A stretch of DNA of 64,000 bases from Paenibacillus tianmuensis (lineage in GTDB: Bacteria > Bacillota > Bacilli > Paenibacillales > NBRC-103111): positions 112,821 to 176,820 of the forward strand of contig NZ_FMTT01000003.1 of the NCBI RefSeq assembly GCF_900100345.1. Reading direction: 5' to 3'. Below the pieces are notes generated by a model, which had not been told where the DNA came from, did no database searches, and saw nothing but the letters and a program-made list of their open reading frames with translations. The position numbers were made by a program, and so were the translations under genes. Shown one piece after another: positions 35,388-43,623 of the stretch. The first letter of the stretch is position 1. Every line of letters begins with the position of its first letter.

Positions 35388-35651
35388 ATGAGGCTGGTCG
35401 AACCAAAGAGAACGGCAAGACCACCGGACAGCGCCAAAATACCCAAAATGGTCACTTTGATTTTAGCGGCCGCATTCGTAAGCTTTTCGGCAGGCTGCAG
35501 CCCATCGACCACTCTTCGATTGGGACTTACCTCCGCATTCAACGACGTCGAAGAAACCTTGTTAACGTATCAGCTTACGAACTTGCAGTTTAAAATGACG
35601 CCGAAACAATTTGTAAGCGCAATCAAAATGAATATTCCGAAGGATAATTAG
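35388..35651 (+). CDS. Small lipoprotein-like hypothetical protein
   Basis: 87 residues from the ATG at 35388, with GGGAG upstream. A basic start (MRLVEPKRTARPPDSAKIPK) is followed by a hydrophobic stretch MVTLILAAAFVSFSAGCSPS, which looks like a signal peptide ending in a lipobox-like FSAGC. The rest (about 45 residues, ending MTPKQFVSAIKMNIPKDN) has no recognisable domain. It ends 20 bases before the ethanolamine permease gene and is probably co-transcribed with it. The reading frame is not strongly supported, but the ribosome binding site and position favour it. Confidence 0.5.
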   Translation: MRLVEPKRTARPPDSAKIPKMVTLILAAAFVSFSAGCSPSTTLRLGLTSAFNDVEETLLTYQLTNLQFKMTPKQFVSAIKMNIPKDN

Positions 35652-35671
35652 CCCTGAAGGGAGAATTGATG

Positions 35672-37024
35672 ATGGAAAATCATGAATTGAAAAAAACGTT
35701 AAAGCCGATTCATCTTTGGGCAATCGCGGTCGGGATGGTCATCTCCGGTCAATATTTCGGGTGGAACTACGGGTTTGAGCAAGGCGGAATTATGGGCCTT
35801 GCGATCGCTTCGCTGCTCGTCATCGTATTTTTTACCTGTTTTATATTCAGCTATTCCGAGCTGTCCACGTCCATTCCTAACGCCGGCGGGCCTTCGGCTT
35901 ATGCGGCAAGGGCGATGGGGCCGTTCGGCGGCTTTATTGCCGGAATTGCGTGTCTGTTGGAGTTTGTGTTTGCGCCGCCGGCCATTGCGGTTTCGACGGG
36001 GGCGTACGTTCACTTCCTGATTCCGGCGGTTCAACCGGTCTATGTGACCATCGGCGTGTTCGTATTTTTTATTTTGATTAACCTGGTGGGCATGAAAGGA
36101 GCCGCGTTGATCGAGCTGGGCGCGACGATCGCCGCGCTGATCGGACTTGCGATTTTTTACGCAGCGGGACTGCCACATGTGAAGATGGAGAATTTGGTGA
36201 ACGCGAATTCGTTTATCGGTGGAGGCGGCGGCGTCATGGCAGCCATCCCGTTTGCGATCTGGTTCTTCCTCGCGATCGAAGGCGGCGCGATGGCGGCTGA
36301 AGAAGTCAAGAATCCGAAGCGGGACATTCCGCGCGGCTTTATCTCCGGTATTTTAACGCTGACTACAGCTACGCTGTTGACGTTGTTCGTGACAGCCGGT
36401 CTTGGAGGAGGTATCGGAAAACCGGCAGATTATCCGCTTCCTCAGGCCCTTGGAAGCGTTTACGGCGAAGGCAGCCTGCTTGCCATGAGTGTGGCGATTA
36501 TCGGATTGTTCGGCCTGATTGCCAGCCTGCACGGCATTATTATCGGCTATTCCCGGCAGACGTACGCGCTGGCTCGCGCCGGTTACTTCCCGAAGTTCCT
36601 GGCCCGGCTCAATTCCAAAAGCGTACCGGTATGGGGGCTCATCGTACCGGGCGTGATCGGCGTGATCTGCGCCGGCTCGGCGGCTTTTGCCAACGCCTTG
36701 ATCCTGCTTGCGGTTTTCGGCGCCGTCGTTATGTATTGTCTTAGCATGATTTCCTTGTTCATTCTGCGCGTGAAGGAACCGAATATGGAGCGGCCTTTTA
36801 AAGTGGCCTTTCCTGTCATTCCGGCCATCGCGCTGATTCTGGGGCTGCTGTTCCTTTATTGCGTGATCCGCTACAGCCTCATGACGACCTCGCTTCCGCT
36901 GTTCGGCATGAGTGTTCCCCTCTGGGGCGTCGTTGTCGTCATTTTTGCGGTAGCCGTGCTTTATTACCTGGTCCGCGTAAAGCCAACCAATGCTCCCGCG
37001 GGGGAAAGCACTGTGCTGGATTAG
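35672..37024 (+). CDS. eat: Ethanolamine permease (APC superfamily)
   Basis: About 450 residues with some 12 membrane segments. The start LKKTLKPIHLWAIAVGMVISGQYFGWNYGFEQGG and the block SELSTSIPNAGGPSAYAARAMGPFGGFIAG are typical of the ethanolamine permease group within amino acid-polyamine-organocation transporters. EEVKNPKRDIPRGFISG is the conserved cytoplasmic loop. Three candidate starts (TTG 35666, ATG 35669, ATG 35672) are adjacent; AAGGGAG gives the best spacing to 35672. No ethanolamine ammonia-lyase (eut) genes are in the window. A hairpin follows. Confidence 0.9.
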   Translation: MENHELKKTLKPIHLWAIAVGMVISGQYFGWNYGFEQGGIMGLAIASLLVIVFFTCFIFSYSELSTSIPNAGGPSAYAARAMGPFGGFIAGIACLLEFVFAPPAIAVSTGAYVHFLIPAVQPVYVTIGVFVFFILINLVGMKGAALIELGATIAALIGLAIFYAAGLPHVKMENLVNANSFIGGGGGVMAAIPFAIWFFLAIEGGAMAAEEVKNPKRDIPRGFISGILTLTTATLLTLFVTAGLGGGIGKPADYPLPQALGSVYGEGSLLAMSVAIIGLFGLIASLHGIIIGYSRQTYALARAGYFPKFLARLNSKSVPVWGLIVPGVIGVICAGSAAFANALILLAVFGAVVMYCLSMISLFILRVKEPNMERPFKVAFPVIPAIALILGLLFLYCVIRYSLMTTSLPLFGMSVPLWGVVVVIFAVAVLYYLVRVKPTNAPAGESTVLD

Positions 37025-37051
37025 AACTCGATAGGCTGGCGGTTCCGGTCG

Positions 37052-37083
37052 AGCGGCAGCTTCACCAATATGAGGCTGCCGCT
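37052..37083. terminator. Hairpin between eat and the tetR remnant
   Basis: AGCGGCAGC (37052-37060) pairs with GCTGCCGCT (37075-37083), with an inner TCA/TGA pairing. It lies between convergent genes and may stop both transcripts, though T-runs are poor. Confidence 0.55.
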
Positions 37084-37088
37084 TCGGT

Positions 37089-37490
37089 TCAATCGTCGGT
37101 CCGTTTGCGCAGCATATGACGAAGGAGCTGCTTCAAGTCCTGATCGCTTTGCTCCGTCTTCGGATAATCAAGCTCGTAGGAAAATATCATTTTGACCAAC
37201 ATAAACGCGGTAAGCGGCAGCGGAACCTGGGCATAGTACCCTTGCCGCTGCCCTTCCCGGATCAAGCTGCCGATCAATTGAACGGCGGCTTCTTCCGATT
37301 GGGCGAAGCACCTTTCAATCTCCGCGAGCCGAAATTCCTTGTACTCCTCAAACAAGGTGGAAACGAAAGGGTCCTGATGCACCTCCGCGCTTAAATAGCG
37401 AAGAATGTTTCGCAGACGCACCCAAATATCGCTTTCTTGTTGGAGCTCGGTGAAAGCCTTCGACCGCATCTGGTGGACATGGGAAGGCAA
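37089..37490 (-). pseudogene. TetR/AcrR-family regulator, C-terminal part only
   Basis: The frame encodes about 130 residues resembling the ligand-binding helices of TetR regulators: MRSKAFTELQQESDIWVRLRNILRYLSAEVHQDPFVSTLFEEY, then GQRQGYYAQVPLPLTAFMLVKMIFSYELDYP. The N-terminal DNA-binding helix-turn-helix (about 60 residues) is missing. Upstream of about 37490 the frame continues into unrelated sequence (VSLPTALLPSH) that overlaps a plus-strand gene end. I read this as a gene truncated by a rearrangement, so it cannot bind DNA in the usual way. Confidence 0.7.
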
Positions 37491-37495
37491 GAGCG

Positions 37496-37596
37496 CTGTA
37501 GGGAGCGAAACGGAGGCTCGCGCGATTCTGGATTATTTGGTGAAGGTGAACTGCTGGCTCAAGGAATATGGCGTCAAGCTGGAGCTTGGGGCGTGA
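37496..37596 (+). pseudogene. 3' end of an unidentified gene at a rearrangement junction
   Basis: The plus-strand frame ends SETEARAILDYLVKVNCWLKEYGVKLELGA followed by TGA. This looks like a genuine protein C terminus (amphipathic helices, codon use like neighbours). Upstream the frame merges into the antisense of the truncated tetR gene at about 37490. No start or ribosome binding site belongs to it. The family is not recognised. With the tetR fragment it marks a deletion or inversion junction. Confidence 0.45.
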
Positions 37597-37683
37597 AGCG
37601 CGGGAGGCCGTGCATACGATTCCGGCCGGACTGGATATTCTATACATGTTGAAAACAAAACGACCGACAAGCGAGGGAACCCG

Positions 37684-37845
37684 ATGGCGGAATTCAAAGC
37701 CTCCGACAAAGAAAAGCAGACGAAAGAAAGCGGCATGGAATCATTTAGCGAAATAAACGAATTCGAGCATAACCGGAATCCGGTTGCCTCCGCGCAGAAG
37801 CAAATGGCATCGCAGGAAACGGCCGGCGTCTTGGAACAGGAATAG
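37684..37845 (+). CDS. Small hydrophilic hypothetical protein
   Basis: 53 residues (MAEFKASDKEKQTKESGMES, then FSEINEFEHNRNPVASAQKQ, ending GVLEQE), very rich in Glu, Lys, Gln and Ser with no hydrophobic core, so probably disordered. GAGGG stands 6 bases before the ATG. I do not recognise the family. It lies between the junction remnants and the uvrA-like gene. Composition resembles small stress or spore-type proteins of Bacillales, which is only a resemblance. Confidence 0.4.
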   Translation: MAEFKASDKEKQTKESGMESFSEINEFEHNRNPVASAQKQMASQETAGVLEQE

Positions 37846-37901
37846 TATCTTCCAAACCTCCCATTTCAATTGCAGTATAAGTACAGGCCTTTGGTTCAAT
37901 A

Positions 37902-37933
37902 TGACAATAGATGTCATGTACGGCACGTATACT
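37902..37933 (+). promoter_or_regulatory. Promoter region with dyad before the uvrA2-like gene
   Basis: TGACA (37902-37906) and TGTCA (37912-37916) form an inverted repeat with a 5-base spacer, 11 bases before TATACT (37928-37933), so it covers the -35 region. TetR-type repressors bind such dyads. The nearby tetR gene is truncated. Confidence 0.45.
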
Positions 37934-37985
37934 TGATCTAGGAAGGTGCGGTACCCAAGGTAGATTGGAACGAGGAGGATACAGG

Positions 37986-40523
37986 ATGGAAGGAACCATT
38001 GTCATTCAAGGCGCCTATGAAAATAATCTGAAGCACGTCTCGCTGAGTATTCCGAAGAACAAGCTCGTCGTCTTGACCGGATTGTCCGGCTCGGGAAAAT
38101 CGACGCTGGCGATGGACATTTTGCAGAAGGAATGCCAGAGGCAATACATGGAATCGATGGGCATGGTCACGGATGCGATCGACAAGCCGAAGGTGGAATC
38201 GATCACCGGTCTTTCCCCGTCGATTGGGGTCGGCCAGCAGATCGCCAACCGGAACCCAAGGTCCACACTGGGGACGATAACGGAGATTTATACGTATTTA
38301 CGGGTTTTGTACGCCCGGCTCGGGGAGCGCCCTTGTCCGTCATGCGGCGCCACGATAAGACCCTCATTCGAACCGGCCGGGGAAGAAGCGGTCCCCGGAG
38401 CGAGGCTACTGGAGGAGAACCATGGTTCGGGAACGGACCGCTGCCCCCAATGCCGGTGCGCGGTCCCCAAGCTGAAAATGGCCCACTTCTCCTTCAACAA
38501 GCCGGAAGGCGCCTGTGAAGCGTGCGCCGGGATGGGAATCGTTACAAGCTTGGAGACAGGCTTGGTTTTCGATGAAGAACGGAGTTTTCGCGGCGGCTGC
38601 GTCACCTTTTGGGACGGAATGTTCATCGACTATTATTCGGACGTGCTTCAGACTGCGGCGAAGCATTACGGGTTCACGTTTGACCCGGACGCTCCTATGA
38701 AGGACTACAGTCCGGTTCAGCGGGATTTGCTGCTTCACGGCGTCGAGAGCGAGCCGTTTGCCGGACGTTTTCCCGGAATCAAGGCGCCCAAGTCGGTCGG
38801 AAAAGGCCGGTTCGAGGGTGCACTGACCTATCTGAACCGGCGGCACCGGGAGCAGCCCGGAGATACCGCACAGTCGAGGAAGCTGGCGAGCTATTTCACC
38901 CGCCGCCCTTGTCCCGCTTGCGAAGGAACGCGCCTGAGAAGCGAGAGCCGCCTGGTCACGATAAGCGGACAATCGATTGCCGAAATTTCGTCATGGCCGC
39001 TTCACCGCTTGATGGCGTGGCTGGAAGAGATGCGGCCTGCCCTCTCCGAAGCGGGACAACAGGTGCTGGACCCGATCATCCACGATATCGCGGAGCGCAT
39101 GAGGCGGGTTGCAAAGGTCGGTTTGGGGTATCTGTCGCTCGACAGGCAGGCCAATACGCTGTCCGGCGGCGAAGCGCAGCGTCTCCGGCTGGCCTCGCTG
39201 TTAGGCTCGGGTCTTACCGGGGTCTTGTACGTCCTGGACGAGCCCACGGCAGGGCTGCATCCGAGGAATACGGCTTCGCTCATCGGCGTGTTGCAACAGC
39301 TGCGTGACTTGGGAAATACCGTGCTTGTGATTGAGCATGACGTCGATGTGATGGAAGCAGCCGATTATATCATTGATATGGGGCCGGGTGCAGGCCGTCA
39401 AGGGGGAATGGTCGTCGGCACCGGAACGCTGGAAGCGTTAATGTCGAATCCGGGCTCGGTGACGGGACAATTCCTGAAAAACGTTCATGAACGGCCCTTA
39501 TCCTCCGGGCGAAGACCCGGTAACGGAGCTTTCTTGACCGTCCGGGACGCGTATACGCGAAACTTGAAAAACATCACGGTCGAGCTTCCTTTAGGCACGC
39601 TAATTGCCATTACCGGCGTCTCTGGTTCCGGAAAATCGACGTTGTTATTCGATCTGATCGACCCGGCCGGCCGACAGTATGTTCAGGGGCGCGTGGAAAG
39701 CGGTTTGGAATGCGGAAGCATCGACGGGTTCGGGCATATCGACAAATGGATTACGGTCGATCAAGCGCCCATCGGACGTATCCAGCGCTCCAACATCGCC
39801 ACCTATACCGACGTATTTACGCTGATCCGCAATCTGTTCTCCGGGCTGCCGGAGGCCAAACGGAGAAAGCTGTCGTCGAAGCATTTTTCGTTCAACGTTC
39901 CCGGGGGGAGATGCGAGAAATGCCAGGGGCTGGGCGTGCTGCTGCTGGATATGCATTTTTTGCCGGATGTGGAGGCCGTGTGCCCGGACTGCGGCGGAAG
40001 ACGGTTTAAGGACGACATTTTGAGCGTCACATACGAGGGCAAGAACATCTCCGAGCTTCTGGATATGACGGTGCAGGAAAGCTTGCATTTCTTCGGCGGG
40101 CATCGCGAGCTGGCAGAAAAGCTGGCGCTGCTGTGCGAAGTGGGGCTCGGTTATTTGCAGCTGGGCCAACCGGCGACTACGCTGTCCGGAGGTGAGGCCC
40201 AGCGCCTCAAGCTGGCCAAGGAATTAAGCAAAAAAACAAAAGGGCATACCCTGTACCTGCTGGACGAGCCGACGACGGGACTGCATCCTTCCGATGTGCG
40301 ACAGCTTCTGATCTTGCTGAATAAACTGGTAGATGCAGGAAATACGGTCATTGTTATCGAGCATCATCTCGACCTGATCCGCGAGGCGGATTGGATCGTC
40401 GATCTGGGACCGGACGGGGGAGAGGCGGGCGGTTATCTTGTCGCGCAGGGCACGCCGGAGCATGTCGCGCAAGCGAACGGATCTTACACCGCAGCCTTTT
40501 TGAGGAACGCGCTGAGCGGATAA
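37986..40523 (+). CDS. UvrA-like ABC ATPase lacking the UvrB-binding domain (UvrA2 type)
   Basis: 845 residues from the ATG at 37986 with GAGGAGG upstream. The first ATPase has GLSGSGKST near residue 38, signature LSGGEAQRL near 391 and LDEPTAGLHP near 420. The second has GVSGSGKST near 545, LSGGEAQRL near 738 and LLDEPTTGLHP. Zinc-finger cysteines are present as CPSC/CPQC, CEAC and CEKC/CPDC. Canonical UvrA is about 950 residues; here the segment between the first Walker A region and the CEAC finger is short, as in UvrA2 proteins that do not bind UvrB. Related proteins accompany DNA-binding antibiotic resistance. It is preceded by a truncated TetR gene. Confidence 0.88.
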   Translation: MEGTIVIQGAYENNLKHVSLSIPKNKLVVLTGLSGSGKSTLAMDILQKECQRQYMESMGMVTDAIDKPKVESITGLSPSIGVGQQIANRNPRSTLGTITEIYTYLRVLYARLGERPCPSCGATIRPSFEPAGEEAVPGARLLEENHGSGTDRCPQCRCAVPKLKMAHFSFNKPEGACEACAGMGIVTSLETGLVFDEERSFRGGCVTFWDGMFIDYYSDVLQTAAKHYGFTFDPDAPMKDYSPVQRDLLLHGVESEPFAGRFPGIKAPKSVGKGRFEGALTYLNRRHREQPGDTAQSRKLASYFTRRPCPACEGTRLRSESRLVTISGQSIAEISSWPLHRLMAWLEEMRPALSEAGQQVLDPIIHDIAERMRRVAKVGLGYLSLDRQANTLSGGEAQRLRLASLLGSGLTGVLYVLDEPTAGLHPRNTASLIGVLQQLRDLGNTVLVIEHDVDVMEAADYIIDMGPGAGRQGGMVVGTGTLEALMSNPGSVTGQFLKNVHERPLSSGRRPGNGAFLTVRDAYTRNLKNITVELPLGTLIAITGVSGSGKSTLLFDLIDPAGRQYVQGRVESGLECGSIDGFGHIDKWITVDQAPIGRIQRSNIATYTDVFTLIRNLFSGLPEAKRRKLSSKHFSFNVPGGRCEKCQGLGVLLLDMHFLPDVEAVCPDCGGRRFKDDILSVTYEGKNISELLDMTVQESLHFFGGHRELAEKLALLCEVGLGYLQLGQPATTLSGGEAQRLKLAKELSKKTKGHTLYLLDEPTTGLHPSDVRQLLILLNKLVDAGNTVIVIEHHLDLIREADWIVDLGPDGGEAGGYLVAQGTPEHVAQANGSYTAAFLRNALSG

Positions 40524-40669
40524 AAGCGAGGTTGTCCGCCGCTTGACTGCCGCAGGTCTGACGAAATCGGCGCGTAAAAAAACCTGCATGACCTAGCAAC
40601 AGCGGCGGGAGCGCTCGTTTGTGCATGACGAGTCGGAGTTACTTATCGAAGTACCTCCGTTTGAATGAT

Positions 40670-40695
40670 AAAGCTTGAGAAATCAAGCTTTTTTT
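40670..40695 (+). terminator. Terminator after the uvrA2-like gene
   Basis: AAAGCTTGA (40670-40678) pairs perfectly with TCAAGCTTT (40683-40691) around GAAA, with a T-run of seven. It lies 147 bases after the stop. Confidence 0.85.
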
Positions 40696-40877
40696 GTTTT
40701 AAAGGAAGAACGCAGCTTTTGGCGGGCGATAGCCATTGGATCATGAGAAATGGTATACTCAAAGGCGACGTATTTTCTACCCATGAATGGCCGTGAGATT
40801 TTCAGGCAAAGGAATGAATAATCATTGGCGCCTTTAAACGATAAGCAATTGCTTCAGAGAAAAAAGCAGGTGGAACG

Positions 40878-41594
40878 ATGCAGCACGATATTCAAATTCT
40901 GATTGCCGATGACGATCGGGAAATTCGCGAGCTGGTGAAAACGTATTTGGAAAGAGAAACTTATCGGATTGATGCGGCGGCAGACGGGGAAGAAGCTCTC
41001 CGACTGTTCGAAGCGCACCGCTATAACCTGATCTTGCTCGATTTGATGATGCCCAAGGTCGACGGCATCGAGGTATGCCGGAGACTTCGCATGAAGACGA
41101 ATGTCCCGATTCTCATGCTCACGGCCAAGGATCAGGAAATCGATAAAGTATTGGGGCTGAGCATCGGGGCGGACGACTATATTACGAAGCCTTTCAGCAT
41201 CCATGAGCTGGTTGCCCGGATTAAAGCTCATCTGCGGCGTTTCCTGGTCTTAGGCAGCGAAAGCGGCTCACAGCGGGAGACGGTGCTGAGCTTCAAGAAC
41301 ATGACGATTCATTTGCAAAAGTATACGGTCACAAGAGCTGGGGAAGAGATCACTCTAACGGGCAAAGAGTTCGAGCTGCTGAAGTTTTTGGCTTCGCACC
41401 CCGAGCAGGTATTTACGAAGACGCAGCTGTTCCGGCAAGTATGGGACAGCGATTATTTGGAAGACGACAATACCGTGATGGTCCATATCCGCAAGCTCCG
41501 GATGAAAATCGAGGAGGACCCGTCCGATCCGAAATGGATTCAGACCGTATGGGGAATCGGGTACAAATTTGCAGGTGACAAAGATGAAGCATGA
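40878..41594 (+). CDS. OmpR-family response regulator of the bacitracin-type operon
   Basis: 238 residues. The receiver domain (6-120) has the acidic pair DDD near 12, phosphorylated Asp in LLDLMMPKVDG near 55, Thr in MLTAKD and Lys in ITKPFS near 107. The winged-helix effector domain (about 135-235) has LTGKEFELLKFLASHPEQVFTKTQLFRQVW and VMVHIRKLRMKIEEDP. It overlaps the kinase gene by 11 bases. Three TTAAGA repeats with 11-bp spacing before the transporter genes are likely its binding site. CAGGTGG precedes the ATG. Confidence 0.93.
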   Translation: MQHDIQILIADDDREIRELVKTYLERETYRIDAAADGEEALRLFEAHRYNLILLDLMMPKVDGIEVCRRLRMKTNVPILMLTAKDQEIDKVLGLSIGADDYITKPFSIHELVARIKAHLRRFLVLGSESGSQRETVLSFKNMTIHLQKYTVTRAGEEITLTGKEFELLKFLASHPEQVFTKTQLFRQVWDSDYLEDDNTVMVHIRKLRMKIEEDPSDPKWIQTVWGIGYKFAGDKDEA

Positions 41595-42615
41595 CAAAGG
41601 CGCCTTTCTCCTGATTGTGCAGTTCATCGTCTTGTCCGCGCTGTTCATCCTGGATTGGAATTACCAGCCCCAAGGCATCGTCCGAGGGGCTTTATTCGCT
41701 GGGCTGTTTGCCGTGACGGTCATCCATCTGTTCGTCCGGTATCGTTTCATGGCGAGGCTGAAGGCTATGGTAGCTGCGCTGAGGCGCACCACGCAAGGGA
41801 ATACGAATACCCGCCTGCTTGCCAATGACGACCGTCACTTGGACGAGGCGATCTTTTCGATCAACGAATTGATCGAGCAGTTGGCTAAGGTTCACGTCCG
41901 CACGATCCGCTCGGAGGCCGCGAGAAAAAGTCTGCTGTCCAACATCTCCCACGATATTCGGACTCCTCTCACGTCGATCATCGGCTATGCGGATGCGTTG
42001 AAGGATGACATCGCGGCTTCCACCGAGGAGAAGGAGCGGTATCTGGATATTTTGTCCGGGAAGGCCGTCGCCTTGAAAGAGCTGATCGACGAAATCTTCG
42101 AGCTGGCCAAGCTGGATGCGGACGAAATACTATTGAAGCCGGAAACGCTGGATTTTGCAGAAATTGTCCGGGAATCGGTGATCGGATTCTTGCCCGAGCT
42201 GAAAAAATATGCAATCGAGTTAAAAGTCAACATTCCGGAAGAAGCCTGCTTCATTGAGGCCGATCGGGTAAGCCTGCTTCGGATCGTCAGCAATCTGATC
42301 AAAAATGCCGTCGAGCATGGAAAAGACGGTAAAGTATTGGGCATCGAGCTGATGGAAGCCACAGGCAAGTACCGGCTGCTGGTGTGGGATCGGGGGAGCG
42401 GGATTTCGCCGGACGATTTGCCCCGCGTGTTCGAACGAATGTACCGCACGGACCGGGCCAGGAATCCTTCCGCTCAAGGGAGCGGGTTAGGTCTGGCCAT
42501 CGCGAAGGTGCTCGCCGAGAAGCATTCGGGAACCTTGTGGGCCGAAAGCGAGCCCGGCGTGAAAACGACCTTCGGCTTCTCGATCCCGAAGCGAGGCGCT
42601 GCGAGCCGAGATTAA
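41584..42615 (+). CDS. Sensor histidine kinase of the bacitracin-type operon
   Basis: 343 residues from the ATG at 41584. Two membrane segments (residues 6-23 and 31-52) are separated by a very short loop, so almost nothing is exposed outside, as in intramembrane-sensing kinases. A HAMP-like linker follows. The HisKA domain has SNISHDIRTPLTSIIGYADAL with the phosphorylated His near 125, and the ATPase domain has NLIKNAVEHG (N box), WDRGSGISP and GSGLGLAIAKV. Kinases of this shape that sit beside BceAB- or Bcr-type transporters often sense through the transporter; this is inferred here. Confidence 0.92.
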   Translation: MKHDKGAFLLIVQFIVLSALFILDWNYQPQGIVRGALFAGLFAVTVIHLFVRYRFMARLKAMVAALRRTTQGNTNTRLLANDDRHLDEAIFSINELIEQLAKVHVRTIRSEAARKSLLSNISHDIRTPLTSIIGYADALKDDIAASTEEKERYLDILSGKAVALKELIDEIFELAKLDADEILLKPETLDFAEIVRESVIGFLPELKKYAIELKVNIPEEACFIEADRVSLLRIVSNLIKNAVEHGKDGKVLGIELMEATGKYRLLVWDRGSGISPDDLPRVFERMYRTDRARNPSAQGSGLGLAIAKVLAEKHSGTLWAESEPGVKTTFGFSIPKRGAASRD

Positions 42616-42651
42616 GAAACAATTAAGAACTGGTTAAGAGGCATTTAAAAT
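42612..42651 (+). promoter_or_regulatory. Response-regulator site and promoter before the transporter genes
   Basis: TTAAGA occurs at 42612-42617, 42623-42628 and 42634-42639, exactly 11 bp apart, followed by TAAAAT (42646-42651) as a -10. OmpR/PhoB-type regulators bind such direct repeats in place of a -35. The first repeat overlaps the stop codon of the kinase gene. Confidence 0.7.
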
Positions 42652-42702
42652 CGCCTGCTTATCATGAAATTACGATCTGATGAAAGCAGGAGGGATCACG
42701 AT

Positions 42703-43623
42703 TTGAGTGCGGTTATCAAAACGACGCAGTTAACCAAGATATACGGGACGCAAAAAGCGGTGGATAACCTTGACATGAATGTGCGTCAAGGGCAGATTTA
42801 CGGTTTTCTCGGCCAGAACGGCGCGGGCAAAACGACTACCATCCGCATGCTGCTCGGTTTAATCAAGCCGACGCATGGAGAAATCGAGATTTTCGGTGAA
42901 ACTTTGTTCAAGCACCAGAAAGAGATATTAAGAAGAATCGGGTCGATTGTCGAGTTTTCCGGATTTTACGAGAATTTGACGGCCCGCGAGAATTTGCTGA
43001 TCAACGCCAAGCTGATGGGCGTGCATAAAAGAAACACTATGGACGAAGCTTTGGAAATCGTCGGTCTGCACCAGGAAACGAAAAAGCTGGTCGGCAGCTA
43101 TTCCTTGGGGATGAAGCAGCGGCTTGGAATCGCCAGAGCCATTCTCCACCATCCCGAGCTGTTAATTTTGGACGAGCCTACCAATGGTCTGGACCCGGTG
43201 GGGATTAAGGAAATCCGCAGACTGATCAAGTCTCTCGCCGAGGAACGGAAAATAACGATTCTCGTTTCCAGCCATATTTTGTCCGAAGTCGAGCAGTTGG
43301 CCGATCAGATCGGGGTCGTGCATCAAGGGAAGCTGCTGGAGGAGATATCCTTCGAAGAGCTTCGCAAGCGGAACCGCAAATACCTTGAGTTTCAAGTTTC
43401 CGACGACAATAAAGCGGCGATGCTGCTGGAGAAGCACTTCGGCATTACGGATTATGAGGTTCATGGCGAACGGGTGATCCGGGTATACAGTCATATCGGC
43501 GAGCAGGGCAAGCTCAACCGGATGCTGGTGGAGCATGGGATAGAAGTCACAAAAATGACAATGAGTGTAGACAGATTGGAAGATTACTTTATAAAATTGA
43601 TAGGGGGCGGGACGATTGGTTAA
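42703..43623 (+). CDS. bcrA: ABC transporter ATP-binding protein, BcrA type
   Basis: 306 residues from the TTG at 42703, with AGGAGGG upstream; the frame opens earlier at an ATG without a site. Walker A is GQNGAGKTTT near residue 40, the Q-loop region SIVEFSGFYENLTARENL, signature YSLGMKQRLGIARAI and Walker B LLILDEPTNGLDP. The C-terminal tail of about 90 residues is typical of BcrA-type ATPases. With the BcrB-like permease it forms an exporter that confers bacitracin or related peptide resistance in homologous operons. It overlaps the permease gene by 8 bases. Confidence 0.88.
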   Translation: MSAVIKTTQLTKIYGTQKAVDNLDMNVRQGQIYGFLGQNGAGKTTTIRMLLGLIKPTHGEIEIFGETLFKHQKEILRRIGSIVEFSGFYENLTARENLLINAKLMGVHKRNTMDEALEIVGLHQETKKLVGSYSLGMKQRLGIARAILHHPELLILDEPTNGLDPVGIKEIRRLIKSLAEERKITILVSSHILSEVEQLADQIGVVHQGKLLEEISFEELRKRNRKYLEFQVSDDNKAAMLLEKHFGITDYEVHGERVIRVYSHIGEQGKLNRMLVEHGIEVTKMTMSVDRLEDYFIKLIGGGTIG

